A stretch of 64,000 nucleotides of DNA from the NCBI GenBank assembly GCA_018907035.1, contig JACCIC010000364.1, forward strand, positions 1 through 64,000. Direction: 5' to 3'. A model generated the notes under the pieces. That model saw only the letters and a program-made list of their open reading frames with translations. It searched no databases and was not told where the DNA came from. Each line of letters starts with the position of its first letter. The stretch's first letter is position 1. Positions 46,582-57,475 of this stretch are shown piece by piece. The DNA is from Sycobia sp. Sy_11. Lineage: Eukaryota; Arthropoda; Insecta; Hymenoptera; Epichrysomallidae. A program made the position numbers and the translations under genes.

Positions 46582-47438
46582 AGTTTTTCGGGACGCTTCT
46601 GGTCGATAGCCTGCTTCAAACGGTCCAGTTTTTCACAGTAGATGGTATAATTAAGCATCGGGCCATATGGGAGCAGCTCATAGTGGGATCTCTTCCAATC
46701 CCACCAAAGACACAGCAAAACCTTCCTGGCCGTCAATCCCGGCTGGGCCACTGTTTGGGACGGTCCACCAGCCTTGGACCACGACCATTATCGCTTAATA
46801 TTGTCGTATGTGATCCATTTTTCGTCGCCAGACACCATCCGCTTTAAAAATGGGTCATTGGGTCTGGATCATTCGGTCCAGAAGGTTTTTTTGCTTCAAA
46901 TCGTGCGGTACCCAAACATCAAGCTTTTTTGTACCCAGCCTTCTGCAGATGGTTTAAAATGGTTTGGTTACTAACTCTCATCTCCTGGGCGATGTCACGA
47001 GATGCACATGCCGGTCTAACTCGATAAATTCCATGATTTGATCGGTATTCGTCATCATAGGTCTTCCATTTGCTAGCTTATTCATGGTGTCATTTACATC
47101 AGCTCTGAATCGTCGAAACCATTCCTCTGCGGTTTGAAGTGATAGTGTGCCATTCCCTAAAAAACCATTAATTTCACGGAACGTTGATCTAGCGGATTTG
47201 CGTTTGACGAAGGAAAACTTTAAAATAGCGCGAATTTTGGTGTTAGTGAACAACGTTTACACGTCTATAACTTTTGAACGCCATATTCAAACTAATCATG
47301 CAAAGCGTCCTTTTGTACGTTATGTCAGGACCTTTCAAATGATGTATAGTATTGCGAGATACAAGCTTTGTAGCGCTTTGTACATAGCCGTGAAATTCAT
47401 AAGACAAAAAGGCGGAAGGGAAATATTTGAGAACCTAA
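46582..47438 (-). mobile_element. mariner element, minus strand, C-terminus missing
   Basis: The right terminus TTAGGTTCTCAAATATTTCC (minus strand, ending at 47438) matches the copy at 17150. The transposase reads MFTNTKIRAILKFSFVKRKSAR (from 47253), SLQTAEEWFRRFRADVND, GRPMMTNTDQIMEFIELDRHV, then shifted frames with KLDVWVPHDL-like sequence and RMVSGDEKWITYDN (first catalytic Asp, about 46798-46845). AQPGLTARKVLLCLWWDWKRS, ELLPYGPMLNYTIYCEKLDRLKQAIDQKRPE (46566-46751) follow. It stops before the second catalytic Asp. Frameshifts and truncation make it inactive. Confidence 0.88.
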
Positions 47439-47679
47439 TATTACGTTGCGTTTAGAAGGATAGTATTACCTAGCATAAGATACGAGACTTCGAAAAGTAC
47501 AATTCGACATAATTAAAATGTAGTAAGAAATTTAGATTTAATTTTATGCTCTACTATATGTTATATAATTTTCATTGTTATAATTTTAATAAAACATCAT
47601 CGGGGTAAATAAGTAATATGTATGTGAAGAAAGTCAGAGGATATTATATATGCCAACTCGGGAGAATTTAAACTGTCAT

Positions 47680-47680
<1 letters not shown>

Positions 47681-47740
<60 letters not shown>
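47681..47740. repeat. (TA)n microsatellite
   Basis: A run of about 60 bp of alternating TA. Confidence 0.95.
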
Positions 47741-47748
<8 letters not shown>

Positions 47749-47819
47749 GTTGATTTCGAGGAGTTTTGTAAAACATACAGTGCTGTGACTGGAAAATGCC
47801 ATTTCATTTGTAGAATGTA

Positions 47820-48250
47820 TGTACTTGAGAGATCCGGTCCCGTGCCCGGAAAACTTAGGTTTTCAAAAGCTATACTTTTCTTTTTATGCATTTACATGTC
47901 GAATGACGTGGCTATTTTCAAAAGCTGAACAAATTGAATCTCTACGAAATGTAGAGACATATATATCCACAAATTTTGTATTTATTTCCGGCCCGCAAGG
48001 CTGCGAGACAAAACTACTCGAGATCTCGCGCGGTCGTAATATTATCTTATCGCTAAATTTCGGGGACCCTACTTTATGAGTAGGGACACATCTATATAAG
48101 CGCGGGCGCGTTCGCGAAGGATTCATTACTTCTACTGGTTTTCTGAGGTTCATTTGTATTTTTCTTTCAAAATAAATTTGTTTACAGTAATTGTTAGACT
48201 TATTATCCTTGTTCTTATTATTTGGTTATTGTGAAAAGTCCCTGGTCAAT
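47820..48250 (+). promoter_or_regulatory. Possible solo LTR or promoter region
   Basis: A TATATAAG box (48093-48100) is followed by a G+C-rich start region, TTCATT near 48121 and AATAAA at 48171-48176. This compact promoter-plus-polyadenylation layout is typical of an insect LTR. A small hairpin (CCCTACT 48067-48073 with AGTAGGG 48079-48085) precedes it. No coding sequence, primer site or second copy was found, so the boundaries are guesses. Confidence 0.35.
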
Positions 48251-49489
48251 TATACTATTTTTATTACCTAGTATCTAATTGCCTGCCCATTAAAAATTGT
48301 TAGATTTCTACCAGAGCGCTGATTCAATTTGTCATGGGGGGGGGGGCGGAAAATATAATAATATTGAGTGTAATGCAAGTAATGAAAAAATTTAGAAATG
48401 AAGCGCAGTTTATTCATTTAGTTAATTTATTTAAATTTCTCGTTATATTAGAACAGTTTCATTTGAAATTTAGAATTATAAACAAATATTGGTTTTGTTC
48501 TTTCATTAAATGAAAAAAGAGTGATAAAATTTATTATACGAAAACAATGTTACAAAAAAATTTATTAGGCTAGTAAGTAGAAAATAATGAATTTCGAAAA
48601 ATGTACAATCATATTTTTTCTATTATATGAAAAAATACAGTTTGTATATGTTCACAATATCTCTAAGAAATTAGTGAACCAATAGCTATGAAAATCTAAC
48701 GATAGATTTTCTACTATGTTCGGAAGGGATAGGTTATGTTTTATATTCAAAATCTATTTTATATTGCTTGATAAAAATTTTTCTGCAACGAAACACATTG
48801 TTCAGAACTGACGTGTCAAATATATATTTACTAGTTCATATTAAAATTATAACATTATTAATACAGAAAATCCCCGTCATTACTTTGATATTTATATAAT
48901 AGACATAAGCCATGTAAAACCGATTAAGAGACAAATGCCATACGCATGTAATGTGTAGCCCGGTCAGTAGGTTTGTGTATATCCGTGCTATCGTTATGGG
49001 AAAGGACGCACCCGCGCACCGCCAAGTATCTAATGGTCGCTAGATGCCTTTGTCATAGCATCAATATAGTAACTGCATATCTCCTCTCTTTCATAATTAG
49101 AGACATATTAAGTTATGTCTATAATGTTAAAACTTTGTAAATTCAGATTCTCTTTGATCGTCGACTTGCCCACATTGTTGTCGTTTGTACATATCTATTA
49201 TATCGTTTGCCATATATAATTAAATAAAGTATACGTTCGTTTCATTTATCAAATATTGTGTTCACGCTTTATTTTGATTCAAAACTATACAATTTAATTA
49301 ATCACTTGCGTTTAATGTACGCATGTGAAGCGCTGTATATTTGAAAATTGCTTTTCATATTTTTAAATAAATAGCTCACTGGCGCAAACACACGTGCTTC
49401 ATGAACATTTTATTTAATGATGTACTTATTTTATCAAAGTAAAATATATTCATGAAATATTAAAAAATATTGAAATTAATTGATCTGAT
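48251..49489. other. Unassigned, possibly a second solo LTR
   Basis: 48338-48349 contains a G homopolymer run. 48954-49263 starts TGTAGCCCGG, ends TGTGTTCA and has AATAAA at 49223-49228, so it could be an LTR, but no partner is present. The rest is AT-rich with no recognised features. Confidence 0.3.
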
Positions 49490-50430
49490 TTATATTTCGA
49501 TATCACCTCTTCATTGTTAGAAAATCTTTGACCAGCGAGCCATTTTTTCAAGTCTGAGAATAGAAAATAATCCGAGGGAGCTAAATCTGGCGATAGGGTG
49601 CATGAGGTAGCAATTCAAACATTAATTAATTAATTTTGGCGATTGCAATAACGAGTGTGTGAGTTGATGCATTGTCTTGATCGAATAATACTTTCTTCTT
49701 AGCTAGATGCGGCCGTTTTCGCTTGAATTTTTCGCTCAAACATTATAATAAGTTCGCATGATACTCATCGTTGATAGTTTTTCCTTTTTCAAAATAGTCA
49801 ATGAAAATTATTTCACACACATTCAAAAAAACCTACGCCATAACCTTGCCTGCAGATGAAACGGTCTTTGCCTTCTTTGGAGCCGGTTCTCCTTTTTGAG
49901 TCCATTGTTTTTAATGTTCTTTTGTTTCGGGTGTGAAGTGGTGGACCCATGTTTCATCCAGGATTATGAAACGGCGCAAAAATTCGGCCTTATTTTTGCG
50001 AAACATTCCCAAACACTCAACTAAAGCATCTTCACGAAACTGTTTTTGTTCCATTATGAACATACGCGGCACCCATCTTGTGCACAGCTTTGTCATCTCC
50101 CAATTTTCAGTTAATATGCGATGTACCGCACTTTTTGAAATATCTACCTACCATGTCTGCTACCTCGCGCACTTTCAATCGATGATCATCCAGTACCGCT
50201 TTGTGGATTTTCTTCAGCATTTCTGGAGTCGTCACCTCGTTTGGTCAACCACTGCGATGCTCGGCTTGGCAGCTCGTACGGCCTCGTTTAAACTCTGCTA
50301 CCAAATATTTACTGTTGCAAACGAAAAAGCAGTCTCACCCAGAGTAGAGTCTAGTTCAGCTTTTATATTGGATGGGCTGAGGCCTTTTAAATAATAGTAT
50401 TGTATTACATAACGATGACCAATTTTTTCC
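49490..50430 (-). pseudogene. mariner transposase pseudogene of a third type
   Basis: The minus strand opens with MEKIGHRYVIQYYYLKGLSP at about 50430. Broken frames then give ETAFSFATVN and HRILTENWEMTKLCTRWVPRMF. An open stretch 49911-50096 contains CLGMFRKNKAEFLRRFIILDETWVHHFTPETKE, the first catalytic Asp in the ILDETW context. KGKTINDEYHANLL, KRPHLAKKKVLFDQDNASTHT (second Asp) and ELLPHAPYRQI follow. Several stops and frameshifts are present, and the sequence around the third Asp is degraded. It differs from the types at 17150 and 58726. Confidence 0.87.
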
Positions 50431-50701
50431 ATGTTACAAATTCACTGAAAACGTTCAATATTGATGGCTGTCAAACGAATACTAAACATCATGGCGTCTT
50501 CAAACTTGAGACATATGCTATATAGATTGGGTACTTTCTAATGCAGTGATTGATTGATTAAGTAAGTTTTATTGGCTTTTATGAGTATATATATTACCAA
50601 AATACAATAATGTAATACAGTGGTATTTTTTGAGCAACTACTGCCACCTCTAGGTCAGCCCAGGTACTTCTGAACCACCCTCGTAGATATATGTATGTAT
50701 A

Positions 50702-51161
50702 TCATATCATATCATGTCATGTCATGTCATGTCATGTCATGTCATGTCATACTTACTACTTTATAAAGACAAAGCGTGTTTTTGTTTGCACACGATAACC
50801 GAAAAAACTACTGAACCGATTGTTCTGAAATTGGACGTATATGTTGTATCTATGTTTTTTATTGAAAATCATTTTGCTTTCATCTATAAATTAAATTAAT
50901 GTATTTAACAACCAGTTTCACCAGCAGCTGCTCGGTGGCGTCTTGAATCACGAACATCAACTCAAAGTAGTCCGCTTAAAGTATTAATACCAGGCCAGCT
51001 CAGACGTATGATCGATCATATCCAACTTTAGGATTCGTATCCTAAAGAAGGTGCGACGTTTCTTGGTATATCCCTTTTTCTTCTTCAGGTTAATCTGATA
51101 TTTCTCACACACCTTATGGATATCTTTTAATTTTTGTAAATTTTATTTTCTCTTACGTGTG

Positions 51162-51210
<49 letters not shown>

Positions 51211-51301
51211 TTCTTTCTCCTTCTCTTATAAAATGGTTATGTATGCCAAAACATACTGAATATAGTTTGTGATGACAAATTGTATGTATAATATATTGTA
51301 C

Positions 51302-51356
<55 letters not shown>

Positions 51357-52207
51357 TTTAAATACGGTTTCTACTGATAAATATTGTATTGGCGTGTACA
51401 GGTGGTTGATTACGATATCCCGTTGCCTCAAGACGATTTGTATAGGCAGTTATGTTTTCGGATGATAGAATGCAATGTCCAGGTGTTTTGGAACGACTTC
51501 TACGGAGAATTTCATGTTCGGACGGTAGAAAATAATGTCCAGGTATGACGGGACGATTTCTACGGTGAGTATCGCGTTTAGTTGATAGGAAACGAAATTC
51601 AGGTATATCGAGTCAACTTCTACGGGGAGTTTTGTGTTCGGATGATAGAATGCGATTTCCAGATGATTTGGAACGACTTCTACGGGAGTGTCGTGTATAG
51701 TTGGTGGGAAACGATGTCCAGGTATGTCATTACGACTTCTATGAAGAGATTAGTATTTTATCATTCGAACACACACACACTCCCAGTAACAGTCGTCCCG
51801 GGATACCTGGACATTGTATTATATCTCCCCAATATAAAACTCTCTATAGCAGTCGTTCCAAGACATTTCCTATAGTCCGAACATGATACTTTCCGAAAAC
51901 ATCGTCTCGAGACACTTGGACATCTTTTTCTACCGCTTGAACTCGAAAGTATAATTTTCTCCATTGAAGCCATATTTAATATGCATATATATATTATATA
52001 AAATGGTCGACACAATATCAACTTTTTGAAGTGGACGCTATATTGAAGCATCTTTTTATACAGAAGCGGCGATAGGTAAATTACGGTCAATTATTTATAA
52101 AAATATAGATTTGTATATATAGATTACTTTTTACATAGATATTATTAAATTGTTTATGAAATCGGTAAAATTATTATCTCGAGCTAAGCCGAGATGGGGG
52201 ATGCTAG
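50702..52207 (+). mobile_element. Non-autonomous Helitron copy 2, complete
   Basis: It starts after an A with TC (50702) in a TCATG pentamer array, followed by TTTATAAAGACAAAGCGTG and ACCGAAAAAACTACTGAACC. It ends with a perfect hairpin (ATCTCG 52176-52181, loop AGCTAAGC, CGAGAT 52190-52195), GGGGGATG and CTAG (52204-52207), followed by host T. These are standard Helitron termini. The interior has a (CT)n run (51175-51206), a (TA)n run (51301-51351) and a minisatellite, with no protein. Copy 1 at 20893-21781 is the same family in the opposite orientation. Confidence 0.85.
51400..51900. repeat. Minisatellite of about 60 bp inside the Helitron
   Basis: Repeated blocks include ACGACTTCTACGG(G)GAG, GTGTTCGGATGATAGAATGC and ATGTCCAGGT, at 51460-51760 in one orientation. 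Similar blocks continue at 51770-51930 in the reverse orientation (ACATTGTATT...TCTATAGCAGTCG). The repeat therefore changes direction inside the element. A degraded version is at 21100-21430 in copy 1. Confidence 0.7.
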
Positions 52208-52214
52208 TATATAT

Positions 52215-53861
52215 ATTCATTTCGATTTATTCATTTTTATTCATTCCGTTCTGTTTTAAATATTGTAAATATACATTGTTAAAAGATTAAATTATTTTTC
52301 ACGTATATGGAATATTAACACAGTGTCTCGTTATTTATCAGAGCTTACACAATACATACATTTTTGATATACTTAAAATTAATAACACAACTTGAAAATA
52401 ATGATCAGTCATTGAAAAAATTTCATTGACATCAATAAAACATTAGTTTAATTTAGTTGTTATAACTAGTTCAGCAGCCAAGTTAGTACACATAATTGAA
52501 TTAACAAAATAATATCAAATCTTTATTCAAATGAATTCAAATCTTTATTTAATTACACAAATATATGATAAAACCAAATTCAAGTAATTATTTTGTTGGT
52601 ATAAAGATCATGTGACTAGAATCTAAACTATCGTTTAAAGTAATAAAAAACAATTATTTCAGGATGCACTTAATTAAACAAAGAACAAATTAAAAACAAA
52701 TTAAAAACATAATTAAACAATGTTACTACAAATCGTACTAAAAACATTATCATTTTTTCGTAAATAGAAATGTTTGTTTTCGATTAATAGAACGAAAATT
52801 AACTTTGCACCGGAAAACATTGTAATGATACCAACGTAGCAAAAGTTAATTTTGAACATAAATTCACATCTCAATTTTCGCTCTTTAAAAACGTCTTTGA
52901 GAACTGTCAATAAGTCTTTCCTTGGTTTTGATACTACTTGTTTCGGGTAGAATTAACAATGTTCAAATAAAACATAAAGCTCTACGAAACTGTTAACTCT
53001 GATGTCATGAGAAAGTATATCTTGAAAAGAAATACTTTGTCAAAAAGTTTTTGCTAAATCAGAAACTTATTTAGTTCTTTACTTGAATAACTTTGTTGTT
53101 TTTCACGAATCAAAATAATATAAATTCTATGATTAAAATGTATAATTTGTATATCAAGTCAATAGCCAATATGTAATACCAAAGGATTATTGTATTTTCT
53201 TCAGAACTTTAAATCTGACTACGATCAGGCTTTAACATAATTTTAATAGAACCATTAAAATTGAATGCTTTCGTTAGACATATTGTACAAATTATTCAGT
53301 TTCGCTGAAGTGTCTACTCTAATTAATAGAAGGAGGTCTACAATACAATATAATTTTACACATTCAAATGTGCGAATTTCAATAAAATAATAAAAATTAC
53401 GAAAGAAATAAAAACTTTATAGCGTAAGCAAATATATTTTAAATTATATGCATGCCATAGAGCGATATTAATCTTACAATCGATGAACGAACTTATACAA
53501 AAGGACTAAAGTATAAACTAGTATTTTCCACTATCCCCTAAATTCCTGCATTGTATGATCCTCGCATTGTTTCCGTGATTCCCCTCTCCTCGTCCATCCC
53601 GCCCTAACATATATAGAGTAACCGCTTCTGTAAATTTCCACTCATATGTTTGTGCTTCCCCTCCGCGCACTCTCGCTGACGCTGACGAAATCGTGCAGCC
53701 ATGGAACTCTTCACTTTTAGCTCGTCGGCTTCGCTTTTTACCCTACACCTTTCACCCAAAAGGGGGACCCTTTTCTTGCTAGGTCATTTAGCGATCGACT
53801 TAGATTTCCATGGGTGGCGGGAATTCCTATATTCACTCTATATGTCAGTATGCAAGTAGAC

Positions 53862-53903
<42 letters not shown>

Positions 53904-54670
53904 TACCTACCTGCCACACGGTGTGCTCTATAGCTTAACATATAGAGAAATCGCGTGTCTCAAGTTTCTTTCATTTTTCGGTAATAGAGCCGGTTTTTTC
54001 TTTCTTCTCGTCTGAGAGCTCCAGCCTTTCCATTTATTTTTGCCTTTCCTGGTTTTCGGACTTTCTGACACTGGCAAAAATAATTGCCGAAATTTTTATT
54101 TGTACAATGTTCATTAAAGCATAGTGCTAAGTAGCTAGCCTGCAAATTTTTACAAGGTTGAAATAACAATATTCAGATTACCGCAATTTTGCATTCTTAT
54201 ATTAAAACTTATTTCTACAAAATACATATGAAGTTTAGTTTATTTTTTTTCTTGGTCAATATTTAAAATTTTAATATGTGAAAACATATACAATGATCAA
54301 AAAGTTTCATTTGAAAAAATATGTATTACGAAACGAAAAGAGTTTCCGTTTAAAAAGAAAAAATTCATTGTACTTATGTTCTTTTATAGATCTTTATTTT
54401 CAAAAAGCGTTATATCACAATAATCAAAGAATTTTCTAGAGCTATCTTACGCATGGACTTGTATTTCAGATTTTAATTTATGTAGTATATAAACCGCTCA
54501 TATAGATCATCGAAATTCAAATTAACCTATAAAATTTATGAGATTAATAATATCATAATTAATACTATAATTAATACTATATCTTCACTTGAATGATAGA
54601 GAGAGATAGTGGAAGCGGTAAACAGAAAGAAAAATAATTGTATAAGGAATTGCGACAATGAGAGCAGAAA
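52215..54670. other. Unassigned intron-like sequence
   Basis: AT-rich sequence with no recognised coding region. 53540-53830 is richer in C and T (CCCCTCTCCTCGTCCATCCCG, CCCCTCCGCGCAC), with a (TA)n run at 53863-53901. The duplicate-like strings AATCTTTATT near 52518 and 52539 are minor. Confidence 0.5.
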
Positions 54671-54975
54671 ATGGACTTCTATACGAGACTAATTAATAAA
54701 TATTTTTTCATTGGTCATACAGTCCAATCAATTCAATCCAAAAATAAAATAAAAATAAAAATAAAAAATAAAAATAAAAATAAAAATAAAATAAAATAAA
54801 AATTAAAAATAAAAATTAAATTAAAAATTAAATTAAAATTATAATGACAGTCAGACGGTCCTTGTTTACATTCACCCCCGTAGACTAATCTGAAAATAAA
54901 ATATTAGCTGAAAAAATTCTTTGTTAGTAAAGTGCAGTCTGACTGTCCCCAACACCCTTACCTAATTGAAGACTT

Positions 54976-55015
54976 GTCCAACGTTCCGAGCTCGCTACGG
55001 CTCCTCATCAGGGAC
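54976..55015 (-). ncRNA. Hammerhead-like motif in Penelope copy C (one core change)
   Basis: Minus strand: GTCC, CTGATGA, stem II GAGC paired with GCTC across a CGTAGCGA loop plus one extra G, then GGAA where GAAA is expected, C-G, TT, GGAC. Stems I and II are intact; the GAAA-to-GGAA change hits a core A. It lies about 90 bp after the polyprotein stop. Confidence 0.78.
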
Positions 55016-55116
55016 TAATCTAAACCTTATATTCTAATCTATATATACCCATCCCCATCACCAAATTTAGTAAATTAAATATAAATTCACCCTCTACACA
55101 AATTGTCCAAAACCAA

Positions 55117-56100
55117 TCAATTTAATAAGGAATGATAAACACTGTCCAATCTTCCAGACTCTAACATTAAATTCACATTATTTCGATTCCTGGAAATGTG
55201 AATACTTTCAAGACTCTCCCATTTATACTTATTATTAATACCATGTTCCAAAATATCCACATTCACAAAATCAAAAGAATGTAAAAACTTTAAACAATGC
55301 TCTTTTAAACCAGAAGTAATATGTGAGCTACGTAAACTATATTTATGCTCATAAATTCTCTTTTTTAAATATCTACCTGTTTGTCCAATATAGTATTTAT
55401 CACAATCCATGCAATTAATCTTGTAAACAGCTCCTGATTTTAAGCATAAATCATCCTTATCTTTGCAATTATTAAACAATCTACTCAAATTATTGCTATT
55501 TTTAAAGAAAATTTGAATGTTATATTTCCGAAAATTTCTTTTTATTCCTTCAGATAATCCTCGAACATATGGTAAGACAATAATTTTGCCTCCGTTAACA
55601 TCAATTCCTGCACTATGTCTATTTTCGGTATTATAAATGTCAAACAATCTCACAGCAATTAATCTATTAATAAATTGAATTGGATAGCCATTATTAATGA
55701 AAGTCTCTCTTACTATCTGTAAATTATTTTGTCTAAAATCTTTATGTAACAATTTAATTGCTCTGTCAATGACACCTTTCAATGCTCCAATTTTGTTTCT
55801 GAATTGGTGGTGTGAATTAAAATCCAGAAATCTACCTGACCAAGTAGGCTTTCTGTACCAATTAAGTTTTACTTTATTATTACTACATCTAATTACATTA
55901 ATGTCCAGAAAACTTAACTGACTATTAACTTCAACCTCCCTTGTAAATTTAATTCTGTCATGTACAGAATTGAAAACATCCACCATTTCATCCACAAAAA
56001 CTTCCGGAACAATTGTAAAGATATCATCAACATATCTCTTAAATATCATTGGTTCAAAAAGCAATTTTGACAAGGCTATACTTTCCAACTTTTCATATTT
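55117..56100 (-). pseudogene. Penelope polyprotein C-terminal part: RT end and GIY-YIG endonuclease
   Basis: An uninterrupted frame of about 327 element-derived codons on the minus strand. The open frame runs on to 56169, but its first 23 residues come from the inverted partner copy. With residues counted from that 56169 start, it has RT motif YVDD (46-49), the Penelope thumb block KPTWSGRFLDFNSHHQF (107-123), a linker, and GIY-YIG endonuclease with C253 and C256 (NCMDCDKYYIGQTG), R266, R271, H275 and downstream ESIHI. It ends at YHSLLN. RT blocks before YVDD are missing, so the protein cannot replicate alone, but the surviving part has no stop, which suggests a fairly recent insertion. Confidence 0.93.
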
Positions 56101-56101
56101 A

Positions 56102-56533
56102 ATTATTGTCTTACCATATGTTCGATGATTATCTGAAAGAATAAAAAGAAATTTTCGGAAATATAACATTCAAATTGTCTTTAAAAATAGCAATAATTTG
56201 AGTAGATTGTTTAATAATTGCAAAGATAAGAATGATTTATGCTTAAAATCAGGAGTTGTTTACAAGATTAATTGCATGGATTGTGATAAATACTACATTG
56301 GACAAACAGGTAGATATTTAAAAAAGAGAATTTATGAGCAGAAATATAGTTTACGTAGCTCACATATTACTTCTGGTTTAAAAAAGCATTGTTTAACGTT
56401 TTTACATTCTTTTGATTTTGTGAATGTGGATATTTTGGAACATGGTATTAATAATAAGTATAAACGGAAGAGTCTTGAAAGTGTTCACATTTCCAGGAAT
56501 CGAAATAATGTGAATTTAATGTTAGAGTCTGGT
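56102..56533 (+). pseudogene. Second Penelope C-terminal fragment with GIY-YIG domain, opposite strand
   Basis: The plus strand repeats the same protein from the linker (IVLPYVR, near 56105) to the end. It has a frame break near 56155-56200, then an open frame with KSGVVYKINCMDCDKYYIGQTGR, HITSGLKKHCLTFLHSFDFVNVDILEHG and RNNVNLMLESG followed by a stop at 56534. That stop comes about 10 codons before the end of the partner copy. Confidence 0.93.
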
Positions 56534-56875
56534 TGATTGGACAGTGTTTATCATTCCTTATTAAATTGATTGGTTTTGGACAATTTGTGTAGAGGGGGCA
56601 TTTATATTTAATTTACTAAATTTGGTGGTGGGGATGGGTATATACTTGGGTATATACAACAGACTGCACTTTACTAACAAAGAATTTTTACAGCTAATAT
56701 TTTATTTTCAGATTAGTCTACGGGGGTGAATGTAAACAAGGACAGTCTGACTGTCATTATAATTTTAATTTAATTTTTAATTTAATTTTTATTTTTAATT
56801 TTTATGTTATTTTTAGTTTATTTTTTTTTTTTATTTTATTTATTTATTTATTTTTTTTTTTTTATTTTTATTTTT

Positions 56876-56908
<33 letters not shown>

Positions 56909-57008
56909 TTTGGATTGAATTGATTGGACTGTAATACCAATAAAAAATATTTATTAATTTGTATATGGGCAGTCGCCAAAAGTACAATTCAATTGTTCTA
57001 TACGAGAC

Positions 57009-57426
57009 ATTCTACTTTTCACGTAGAAAAATCCATAGTTGCGGTCGATAGAATCAAATTTTAATTGTCGAAGCAAAATAGATATATACTGATGGCTGAT
57101 AATAATTCAGTGGGTTGACGCAGTTCTGAAATATAAGTTTTAATATATCTATATATTTGACAACATCCAAATACAATGTATGTCATACCGATGCGTTTCT
57201 TCCATCATAGCTAATATAGAATTTTGACTCTTCTTCGCCCTTTGATAGTTCCTAACTCTCACTTAAATATTTTTATACTCTGTGTATTTTTAAACATGAA
57301 TTTGTCCTATCATAAGCAATGCGATAGAAATCGGCACTGGCCTGAAGGGAGAGAAAAATGAATGGGTACACGAGAGAAATGTTTCTAACTTCCACGCTAA
57401 TGTTATTCCTTCTGTTTTTTGTGCAG
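57009..57426 (+). other. Intron sequence leading to the Musashi exon, with splice acceptor
   Basis: Non-coding AT-rich sequence ends in a pyrimidine-rich tract and acceptor (TTATTCCTTCTGTTTTTTGTGCAG, AG at 57425-57426). The tract is T/C-rich over about 20 nt, a good acceptor. Confidence 0.8.
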
Positions 57427-57475
57427 ATTGAAGACGCCATGCTTATGTTCGACAAGCAGACCAACAGGCACAGAG
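57427..57475 (+). CDS. Rbp6: Internal exon of a Musashi-family RNA-binding protein gene (RRM2 part)
   Basis: The 49-nt exon reads, in phase 0, IEDAMLMFDKQTNRHR plus the first base of the next codon, expected to be Gly. This matches the segment of the second RNA-recognition motif of Musashi proteins between the RNP2-containing strand and the RNP1 motif; the next residues in the family are the RNP1 core GFGFVTF, which should open the following exon. Musashi proteins bind UAG-containing sites in mRNA 3' UTRs in the cytoplasm and control translation, with roles in neural and stem cells. Flanking AG and GTGAG splice signals fit perfectly. The residues look closer to Rbp6 and vertebrate Musashi than to fly msi, from memory, so the paralogue is less certain than the family. 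I found no other exon of the gene in the window, so both flanking introns are very long (at least 6.5 kb downstream, possibly over 57 kb upstream). Confidence 0.88.

Larger units (their letters stand above)
54677..57008. mobile_element. Penelope-like element copy C: head-to-head inverted dimer with 13-bp target duplication
   Basis: TTCTATACGAGAC flanks the unit at 54677-54689 and 56996-57008. Between them lie a minus-strand copy (about 56100 down to 54690) with the end of RT, thumb and GIY-YIG endonuclease, and a plus-strand copy (about 56102 to 56995) starting inside the thumb/linker region and reaching its own 3' end. The two copies meet at about 56100, near the shared string AATTATTGTC. 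Each outer end has the Penelope 3' region with T/A-rich tract and ATTGGACTGTAAGACC-type terminus. The plus copy lacks the ribozyme-like segment. Confidence 0.95.

Noticed and set aside
50702..50750. Short peptide repeat MSCHVMSCHVMS as a coding signal
   Set aside because: It is the translation of the TCATG pentamer tract at the 5' end of the Helitron.
56101..56169. N-terminal 23 residues of the minus-strand Penelope frame as genuine protein
   Set aside because: They are antisense to the inverted partner copy; the element-derived sequence begins at about 56100.
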